A stretch of 11,829 nt of DNA, taken from assembly GCA_030849805.1 (NCBI GenBank), contig JASANZ010001718.1:1-11829 (forward strand), in the 5' to 3' direction. The position numbers were made by a program, and so were the translations under genes. Source of the DNA: Sergeia podlipaevii (lineage: Eukaryota > Euglenozoa > Kinetoplastea > Trypanosomatida > Trypanosomatidae). Shown here in pieces: positions 6,472-11,829 of the stretch. Positions within the stretch are counted from its first letter, which is position 1, and each line of letters begins with the position of its first letter. The notes below the pieces were generated by a model. That model was not told where the DNA came from. It did no database searches and saw only the letters and a program-made list of their open reading frames with translations.

Positions 6472-6537
6472 GCATAGCCGAAGAAACCAGCGTAGCCACA
6501 ACTAATGCCACGTTGGTGCCGACACTATGCGAGACTT
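6472..6537 (+). ncRNA. H/ACA-like (AGA-box) guide RNA, copy 2; LSU rRNA
   Basis: The second copy of the hairpin RNA at 5174-5239. Both stems, both pocket strands and the AGA box (6532-6534) are unchanged. The only difference is G to A in the apical loop, where it should not disturb folding or guiding. The predicted target is the same U in LSU GGCUC (yeast pseudouridine 2880 position). Confidence 0.7.
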
Positions 6538-6601
6538 GTGTATGTGCGTATGTGTGTGAGCGTGAGTGTGAGGCCCCAGTGTTGTTGCTGCTGTTGCTGT
6601 T

Positions 6602-6717
6602 GCTGCTTGATGTGATGAAAGCTAGGCCGATGTAAAGCCGTCGCAGATGGACTTTGACGCGCGCGCGACCAGCGTGCTGCCTGAAAACAACCTTAGCCCC
6701 GTCTGATCACACGCCAG
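6602..6717 (+). ncRNA. C/D box snoRNA, copy 2; target unassigned
   Basis: The second copy of the C/D RNA at 5316-5429. C box GTGATGA is at 6612-6618 and D box CTGA at 6703-6706, 95 nt apart (2 nt longer than copy 1 because of a GC-repeat change). The guide beside D reads ACCTTAGCCCCGT, one base different from copy 1 at its far end and so still able to pair with the same unassigned target. The 3' outer arm has an extra C, leaving a 4-pair GCTG/CAGC stem. Confidence 0.65.
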
Positions 6718-6765
6718 CTGTTTTTCTTTTTTATTGTTATTCTTTTTTTTATTCGCGTACAATTT

Positions 6766-6866
6766 CTAGGCAATTGAATACGTGCGGACATGATGATTGA
6801 CGTAACATCACAGACTTTGAGTCTCCATGATAGCAATCATGTCGCCCTAGTCTGACTGCTGCCTAG
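6766..6866 (+). ncRNA. C/D box snoRNA, copy B; P-loop LSU and SSU guide
   Basis: Copy of the RNA at 6029-6118. C box ATGATGA is at 6790-6796 and D box CTGA at 6852-6855; the D'/C' region and the SSU guide are unchanged. The guide beside D carries C to T at the fourth base from D (6848), which turns a G-C pair with the P-loop into G-U right beside the modified position. The flanks are unrelated to copy A: the near stem is only GCGG (6784-6787) with CTGC (6856-6859), while a perfect 7-pair stem CTAGGCA (6766-6772) with TGCCTAG (6860-6866) lies further out. The core snoRNA is probably 6784-6859; the outer stem may be a processing feature. Likely functional but possibly weakened. Confidence 0.7.
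6788..6859 (+). repeat. 72-bp direct repeat, copy B
   Basis: The second copy of 6039-6110, placed 67 bp after the long repeat copy 2. Thus the order long repeat, then 72-bp repeat, is kept in both modules although the spacing differs (607 versus 67 bp). Confidence 0.95.
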
Positions 6867-7114
6867 CCAACCTTTCAAACCTCAGTTGTTGTTGTTTGTG
6901 GAGGTATGTTTATTTTTTTAGGCGCTTAGTGATAGCTAGCTTCGCGAAGAAGTACGAATGAAAGGAGGGGGGAAGGAAAATGACTGTTTCTGTAAGCAAC
7001 TACGTTTATCATTTTTTTTTCATTTTTTTGGTTCAAAGGATTGATATGTGTGCATTCATAAATACGCGCTAGAACGTTGAATATAATTTTCTATAATAGA
7101 AAAGCACTTTGTGA
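6867..7114. other. Spacer between snoRNA cluster and gene 3
   Basis: No further C/D pair or AGA hairpin is found. It contains T-runs, a GT-rich patch (6885-6901), a perfect 10-bp palindrome CTTCGCGAAG (6940-6949) of unknown meaning and a purine-rich stretch (6960-6980). Confidence 0.55.
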
Positions 7115-7203
7115 GCTTTTTCTTTTTTTTCTTTATATATATATGTTGCATTGTTACTAATGCTGCTGTTGTTGTATTTTTATTTTGCCTGCGTAATCTC
7201 CAG
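7115..7203 (+). promoter_or_regulatory. Probable trans-splice acceptor of gene 3
   Basis: A T/C tract (about 7115-7136), then more T-rich sequence without any AG until CTCCAG at 7198-7203. Use of the AG at 7202-7203 gives a 124-nt 5' UTR with no ATG before 7328. Inferred from the first-AG rule. Confidence 0.5.
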
Positions 7204-7327
7204 ATAGTAGAAGGTGTATATATATACATCTTGGACTTGCCATTGCATATAGAATAAACATATACATAGGAAATTGAAAAAGTACGCACACACGCACACA
7301 CACATAATAATAGTAATCATCATCATC

Positions 7328-8506
7328 ATGTTCAAGCATAGAGATAACGTGATGCATCCACCCGCCACGATAGATCCACACGGCGCTGGGGCGTCAACCG
7401 TTCTCCCATCTACCATGCTACTTTCCGCTGCCTCTGGTAATCTCCCTTCAACACTGATGCCCTCAGCACCAGCAGCAGCTGCTGGGACTGCGAAGGCAGC
7501 CACGCGCAAGCGCGGAAGGGACATCCGCGGTCTTGACCGCTTTCGCCAAGTCGTGTTTGGTGACCAAGGCTTTCCAAGGCTTCACGCCATGGTTGCACGC
7601 AATCCAGATCTCATGTATCCTCCGTCTGGTGTGGAGGAAGCGAGGGAGCGGGTTACCGCAGCGGCTTCGGCGGCGGCATTACGTCCAGAGGGTGCGTTTG
7701 CCGAGCAACTAGACGATGCCTCTATGTGGGCAATGTTTGAGTCTGAGCGTGCGACGGCAGAAAAGGAATGCGCTGGCACTCTTGGCGAAACCGGGGAGAG
7801 GGGCCCCGCGACGACGGTGACGATGACGAACGATCAGCCCAACCTTAACGACACCACCGGCGTTTCCTTATCTGAGAAGGAACTTGCGAACTATCATCAC
7901 GTACAGCTGGATGCGTTTCTGCGTCTTCTCTATGAGTTTAACCACCTCACCTTTGTGAAGCTTCCCATGTCTGACACGCTGCAGCTGCTCGGGCGCTGCG
8001 GAAAGGAGGTGGTGGCGCATGTGATGGAATTTGACATGCAAGCTCGCATGCAGCGCGAGGGCCGGGTGAGGGAGATGCGCAAGTGGTACGTGGAGGAGGA
8101 GGAGCTAAAGAAACGGAGAGTGGAGCTGGCGGAGGCCGAGCAGGCCCGCGCTCTAGCAGAGGCGGAGGAGTTTCAAATTGCGCTTGAAGCAGAGGCGGAG
8201 CGGCACCAACGAGAGGAAGAAACGATGCGTCAGCCGCGAGGAAGCGCTTCTCCGTCTGGGCAGGAGCTCGCGGGGACTACTATTAGCGACGGGGACACCG
8301 TAGAAGCGTCTGTAGCTCCTGCTCTTACGGTCGCTGGTGGTGAGGGAAGAGATGAAAGTGATGTTGGTACCGTTGAAAGTGAGATTGGCCTTCGTTGTGA
8401 CGGCGCATCACTCCGGCGCACAGTCACCTTTGGCAATGCGGCGGCTAGCATAGAATCAGCAGAGAAGTCGGCAAAAGGTGGTAGCGATGCGGAACCAACT
8501 GAATAG
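7328..8506 (+). CDS. Hypothetical coiled-coil protein, 392 aa
   Basis: Family not recognised. The start is the first ATG after the probable splice acceptor; the open frame runs upstream to 7274 only through a CA/TCA repeat and a non-ATG codon. The first 60 residues are low-complexity (Ala, Ser, Pro). A basic patch KAATRKRGRDIRGLDRFRQV (about 56-75) leads into a short non-repetitive block (FPRLHAMVARNPDLMYPPSG). A second conserved-looking block runs SEKELANYHHVQLDAFLRLLYEFNHLTFVKLPMSDTL in two parts (about 180-218). It continues into a long Glu/Ala/Arg-rich segment (about 240-305) that should form a coiled coil. The C-terminal 85 residues are acidic and Ser/Gly-rich with RRTVTFGN. No signal peptide or membrane segment. 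Oligomerisation or a cytoskeletal or nuclear scaffold role is possible but unproven. Stop is TAG. It is the first protein gene after the snoRNA cluster. Confidence 0.85.
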   Translation: MFKHRDNVMHPPATIDPHGAGASTVLPSTMLLSAASGNLPSTLMPSAPAAAAGTAKAATRKRGRDIRGLDRFRQVVFGDQGFPRLHAMVARNPDLMYPPSGVEEARERVTAAASAAALRPEGAFAEQLDDASMWAMFESERATAEKECAGTLGETGERGPATTVTMTNDQPNLNDTTGVSLSEKELANYHHVQLDAFLRLLYEFNHLTFVKLPMSDTLQLLGRCGKEVVAHVMEFDMQARMQREGRVREMRKWYVEEEELKKRRVELAEAEQARALAEAEEFQIALEAEAERHQREEETMRQPRGSASPSGQELAGTTISDGDTVEASVAPALTVAGGEGRDESDVGTVESEIGLRCDGASLRRTVTFGNAAASIESAEKSAKGGSDAEPTE

Positions 8507-9020
8507 GCATGACACCATATGCACACACACGATATTGAAGGCGTGCAGGGAAAGAGGCAGAGAAATGCATGAAGACGTGCTGATATGAAGGGACGCCTCG
8601 TATATATATATATATATATATGCTGATGGTCGAAAGTGGTTCTGGTATATATATGTATAGATGTACAGTTTTTTAAAAAAAAAAATGGCAGGTGAAATGC
8701 GGATTTCCCTTTGCTGGTACAAAGTTATTGTGCTGGCACTATCACTACGATTTAGAGGGAGTTGGGGCCTCTTCACATATCTCTTTATTCATAGAGCATA
8801 CATCTTCATACATATATTCTTAAAGAAAACAATTGTAGCATTTTTAAATGCTTTTTTTTTTTTTTAGTAAGCAACAGATATCTTAACTTTGTCTTAATTC
8901 TGATCAATGAGAGGCATGCTTTTTTTTATCTCATTTTTTTTTTTGTACAGTCACCCGTTATAATATTCATCTTTCTCTATCTCTCTCTCTCTCTCTCTAA
9001 TGGCATTTTTCTATATTGCT
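8507..9020. other. Intergenic spacer / 3' UTR of gene 3
   Basis: No gene is supported. It holds a CA tract just after the stop (8521-8530), a TA microsatellite (8601-8621), A and T homopolymers, and a pure (CT)9 tract at 8981-8998. Confidence 0.6.
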
Positions 9021-9063
9021 TTAGTCCTTCTTAAGAAACCAATTTTTTTTTCTTTTTTTAAAG
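8971..9063 (+). promoter_or_regulatory. Polypyrimidine and acceptor region of gene 4
   Basis: A (CT)9 tract (8981-8998) is followed by AG at 9023-9024, then a long T/C run (9042-9059) followed by AG at 9062-9063. Either acceptor leaves an ATG-free leader of about 120-160 nt before 9185. The ATG at 9000-9002, which opens a 137-codon frame out of phase with gene 4, would be removed by either choice. Confidence 0.5.
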
Positions 9064-9184
9064 AAGGAGAGGATATCCTAAAATCACTTACAACTCAATA
9101 TTTTTTTATTGCTGTTATTACTGTTATTATATTTACTTGCTGTTCTTTCGGCACTGCAAAGGTATCTACGTACACCCACACACC

Positions 9185-11323
9185 ATGTCCAACCAGACCA
9201 TCTTTCTGCATATTACCGGTGGCCGCACTCTGTGGGTGCCGGGCCACACACCAGTCGCCGGCGAGTCGGGCAAGAGCGTCCATATGCTCCCCAATGTTAC
9301 CCCTATGGAGCTCTCTCGCTCTTTCTATCTATTTGAGAACCCCATCCAGGTCACTGAGGACCCTCGCATGGCTGTTATCGTACCCAACGGCAAGACTCCT
9401 CAGGATGTGCTGACCGCCGTCAACGAGTTTCGTCGCCAATGCTCCGCAGATCAAAACGTCTTGCTTGAGCGCTGCTATAACCCCAACAGGCCACCTGCAC
9501 AGCAGCAGCAGCAGCAGCATCAGCAACTACCTCAGCAGCCACAGCTGAACACCTTCCTGACTCCTCCAGTAGCGGCGGTGGCCCCCACTGCTGCTGCGCC
9601 AACCGCCAACACTCCGCCTATGGGAGACCAAACGGCGAATATTTTGAATCTTCTGCGCCAGAAGCAACAACAACAACAGCAGCAGCAGCAACCGCAAGTG
9701 CCCATGATGCCTGCTGGAACCCCTGCGTTTAACAGCAATCCGCTCGCCAGCCTTTTCGGTCAGACCGCCAGCGCTGATGTGCGTCCCCAGCAGTCACTGC
9801 CGCAGGCGCCGTATGGCATGGGGATGCCCTACATGATGCCTCAACAACAGCAGCAGCAGCAAGCATACGGTGGCAACTCATATAATAGCAATAACAATGC
9901 AGCCATGGCTTTCAACTCCATGATGCCCCAGCAACAGCAACAGCAGCAGCAGCAGCAGGCGTACGGTATGTACGGAAGCAGCATGTATCCAGGAGCTTCT
10001 GGTATGATGATGATGATGTCTCAGGGCCGCAACCGCGGCGGTCGGAGCAACAACAACAACAACAATGGCGGCTCCGCTGGACCAATGATGCCTGTTGCCT
10101 CCGAGCGGAACGGACCCTTTGCAGCGGAGGCTCGCCGAGAGCCGGAGCCGATTGACGTCAAGGTGGAGAACATCCCTAAGGAGGTCCTTGAGCGTTATGG
10201 AAACCCTGCCCAGACGCTCGTGTGCGCCACTATGCCCGGGCCCCGCATGACGGTGTGGCTGCGCGAGCATCCCATCCCAGATCGCACAGACAAGCACTAC
10301 GTGTTTTGCCCCAATGGTATTGTTCTTATGTTGAAGGCGAAGGGAGAGGAGGTGGAGAAGAGCAAGCCTGTTGAGCTTTTTGAAAAGCAAGTCTGCACAC
10401 ACTTCCTCATTCACGGCTACTGCTCTCGCACCAAGTGCCTGCACGAGCACCACACAGAACAGCAGCTGCGCACCCTCATCGCGGCCCGCCACGTTGAGCT
10501 CACCGCCATGTCCAAGAAGGAGCGTCATCACTTGATTGAAGTCATCATGCAGAAAGAGAAGGAAGGCTTGGCGAAGGCAGAGGAGGAACGCGAGGAGCGC
10601 AAGAAGGAAAGAATGGAGTCACAGGCGGCACGCGGACAGGGACAGAGAAAGCACGAAGAGGTCGAGACGATGAAGGAGGGCAATGACGAGGGGACGGTGG
10701 GTAAAGAAAGCAAGCCAGCTTCTGCTGCTGTCTTGGCAGGTCGCATCAGCGACGATGACGATGAGAAGGCCACGCCCACTGCCACGCCAGCTGACAAGGA
10801 CGAGGAGAGCGAAGCCAGGCTGGCGTCAAAGGCCAGTGCAGCAGCAGCCAAGCGCCGTCGTGGTCCAGTGGTGATTGAGAACCTTGGCGTCACTGACTCC
10901 TGCGATGACGATGATGACGACGATGAGAGCAGCGCCAGCAGCAGCAGCAATAACAGCAGTAGCGCCATTAGCAGCAGCAGGTCAAGTAGCGAGGCGAGCT
11001 CCCGGAAGAACTCCCGCAAGGCTTCCATCGTTTCCGCGCACGATGAGGAAGAGACGAAGGAGCTACCGGAAGCGGCGGCGGTACCAGCGACCACTGAGGA
11101 GAAGAGCGATGCTGAGGAGATACATGAGCACCATGAGGAGGAAGCGGAATCCGAGGAAAGTGTGGCGGACGACGAAGAAGACGAGGAGGAGGAGGAGAAG
11201 CCGTCCAAGTCAAAGAGCAAGGCGAAGCCGAAGCCGAAGCCGAAGGCGAAGAAGCCAGCGGCGAAGAAGCGCGCTCGCTCACCAGCAGCGAAGAAGACCG
11301 CAGCCAAGCGAGCGAAGAAGTAA
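9185..11323 (+). CDS. CCCH zinc-finger protein with H1-like tail, 712 aa
   Basis: The start is ATG at 9185 in the context CACACCATGTCC, the first ATG after the acceptor region; the frame continues upstream without an ATG. Residues 1-100 form a compact, non-repetitive domain (MSNQTIFLHITGGRTLWVPG at the start) of unknown type. Residues about 100-300 are Gln/Asn/Met/Pro-rich with several poly-Q tracts and a GGRSNNNNNN stretch, like RNA-granule proteins. A second compact region (about 318-400) leads directly into one zinc finger: Cys404-x8-Cys413-x4-Cys418-x3-His422. A Lys/Glu helical region follows, then an acidic Asp/Ser-rich region, and finally a tail of Lys, Ala and Pro (KAKPKPKPKAKK, SPAAKKTAAKRAKK) like histone H1 C-termini. 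Single CCCH fingers in trypanosomatids usually bind mRNA and act in post-transcriptional control. I infer RNA binding; the exact orthologue is not identified. Stop is TAA. Confidence 0.9.
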   Translation: MSNQTIFLHITGGRTLWVPGHTPVAGESGKSVHMLPNVTPMELSRSFYLFENPIQVTEDPRMAVIVPNGKTPQDVLTAVNEFRRQCSADQNVLLERCYNPNRPPAQQQQQQHQQLPQQPQLNTFLTPPVAAVAPTAAAPTANTPPMGDQTANILNLLRQKQQQQQQQQQPQVPMMPAGTPAFNSNPLASLFGQTASADVRPQQSLPQAPYGMGMPYMMPQQQQQQQAYGGNSYNSNNNAAMAFNSMMPQQQQQQQQQQAYGMYGSSMYPGASGMMMMMSQGRNRGGRSNNNNNNGGSAGPMMPVASERNGPFAAEARREPEPIDVKVENIPKEVLERYGNPAQTLVCATMPGPRMTVWLREHPIPDRTDKHYVFCPNGIVLMLKAKGEEVEKSKPVELFEKQVCTHFLIHGYCSRTKCLHEHHTEQQLRTLIAARHVELTAMSKKERHHLIEVIMQKEKEGLAKAEEEREERKKERMESQAARGQGQRKHEEVETMKEGNDEGTVGKESKPASAAVLAGRISDDDDEKATPTATPADKDEESEARLASKASAAAAKRRRGPVVIENLGVTDSCDDDDDDDESSASSSSNNSSSAISSSRSSSEASSRKNSRKASIVSAHDEEETKELPEAAAVPATTEEKSDAEEIHEHHEEEAESEESVADDEEDEEEEEKPSKSKSKAKPKPKPKAKKPAAKKRARSPAAKKTAAKRAKK

Positions 11324-11750
11324 GAAGAAACGTTTGAAAACGAAACAACAACAACAAAAAAAAAATGGATGGAAAAAGAAGAAGAAGAGGTGGGGGAATT
11401 GGTGGGTAATAAAATTGAGAAGACGCTGGCACGGAGCACTTACAAACGTTTGCGTCAGACGGGCAAAGTGGTCATGAAGAGAGCGCCGTTGTTGTGGCTG
11501 CCCCTCGTCATCGTCTCTTCGATGTGTTCTTTTTTTTTTTGCTGTTTGTTTCTTCTCTTTTTTTTTTCCTTTTAAATGTTATTGCCTCCAGTAATATCAC
11601 AGCCACCTTCACAAAAAGTAAAATGAAAAATACAACACAACGAAAACCCAAAAATCAAAGCGCATTCTATAAGCGCACTCGACGAACGGAGGAGACGGAG
11701 AAACAGAGAGGCTGGCTGAGAGCAAAAAGACGGAAAAAGAAAATAAATAC

Positions 11751-11803
<53 letters not shown>

Positions 11804-11829
11804 TCAACAACAAGGAAAAGGAAAGCAAG
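11324..11829. other. Downstream spacer / 3' UTR of gene 4
   Basis: No gene is supported. Purine-rich sequence follows the stop, then T/C runs near 11527-11574 that might serve as a pyrimidine tract for the next gene, then A-rich sequence and a double microsatellite at the end. The next coding region, if any, starts beyond the window. Confidence 0.55.
11751..11800. repeat. Compound TA then GA microsatellite
   Basis: Pure TA (11751-11773) runs directly into pure GA (11773-11800). The + strand is purine here, so unlike the CT tracts elsewhere it cannot serve as a polypyrimidine tract for a + strand gene. Confidence 0.9.

Larger units (their letters stand above)
6357..6720 (+). repeat. Long direct repeat, copy 2 (snoRNA module)
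   Basis: The second copy of the block at 5059-5431, 364 bp, starting 1298 bp after the first. It carries the same order of two hairpin RNAs and one C/D RNA. It is 9 bp shorter overall because its trinucleotide tract is shorter, offset by small insertions (a 2-bp GC step and one C near the end). After it, unlike copy 1, only 67 bp of T-rich sequence separates it from the 72-bp snoRNA repeat. Confidence 0.95.

Noticed and set aside
6841..6851. CCCTAG resembling a telomere template (CCCTAA)
   Set aside because: It lies in the D guide of the snoRNA and is CCCCAG in the other copy; no telomeric repeat is present.
6940..6949. Palindrome CTTCGCGAAG
   Set aside because: A single short palindrome with no box, repeat copy or neighbouring element that gives it a role.
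9000..9413. Frame of 137 codons starting just upstream of gene 4
   Set aside because: Its ATG lies before the likely splice acceptors and it runs out of phase through the start of gene 4.
10528..11439. Minus-strand open frame of 303 codons
   Set aside because: Antisense shadow of the AGC/GAG-rich 3' half of gene 4; almost all Ser, Leu, Ala and Phe.
10875..11477. Plus-strand 200-codon Arg/Lys-rich frame overlapping gene 4
   Set aside because: Out-of-phase reading of the same purine-rich repeats; gene 4 explains the sequence and starts far upstream with a zinc finger.
1..11829. tRNA genes, spliced leader RNA genes, CRISPR arrays, bacterial operon features
   Set aside because: No B-box-like tRNA motif with a cloverleaf, no recognisable SL sequence, no regularly spaced repeats; the genome is eukaryotic in style.

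Overview
The window reads as nuclear DNA of a trypanosomatid (Kinetoplastea). Four intron-free protein genes lie head to tail on the + strand, with no gene on the other strand. They are separated by long T-rich, CT-rich and (TA)n spacers. Each gene is preceded by a polypyrimidine tract followed by an AG a short distance before the first ATG, the arrangement used for spliced-leader trans-splicing. Between genes 2 and 3 lies what looks like a cluster of C/D and single-hairpin, AGA-boxed H/ACA-like snoRNAs, an organisation typical of trypanosomatid polycistronic units. Coding sequence is only moderately GC-rich and full of Ser, Gln, Ala and Glu runs. I cannot name the genus.

Layout: 1-1109 is spacer with microsatellites. 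Gene 1 (1253-2818) is a basic, low-complexity conserved-looking protein that I do not recognise. Gene 2 (3390-4352) is a patatin/PNPLA-fold protein whose serine nucleophile motif reads GAGTG, so it is probably a pseudoenzyme. From about 5059 to 6866 lies the snoRNA region. A block of about 370 bp (5059-5431 and 6357-6720) and a 72-bp block (6039-6110 and 6788-6859) each occur twice in the same order. Gene 3 (7328-8506) is an unrecognised coiled-coil protein. Gene 4 (9185-11323) is a poly-Q CCCH zinc-finger protein with an acidic/serine segment and a lysine/alanine/proline tail resembling histone H1. The last 500 bp is spacer with (TA)n and (GA)n tracts.

The main result is the snoRNA cluster. 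Reading boxes, terminal stems and guide sequences by eye, three of the RNAs can be matched to conserved LSU rRNA recalled from memory, all in domain V near the peptidyl-transferase centre. One C/D RNA fits the P-loop ACUGGGGCG, where the D+5 rule points at the universally methylated G (E. coli G2251, yeast G2619). A second C/D RNA has a 12-nt match to AGGUGUCCUAAG just downstream. A hairpin RNA fits UGUCGGC-U-C, the position of yeast pseudouridine 2880. The P-loop RNA also carries a D' guide for SSU GGUCUGUGAUG. Another C/D RNA and another hairpin RNA have no target I can assign. The first copy of the module contains an extra GC-rich stretch of about 600 bp, with strong hairpins, that is missing from the second copy.

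The rRNA matches rest on remembered universal rRNA sequence and were not computed. The protein families were assigned from motifs only.
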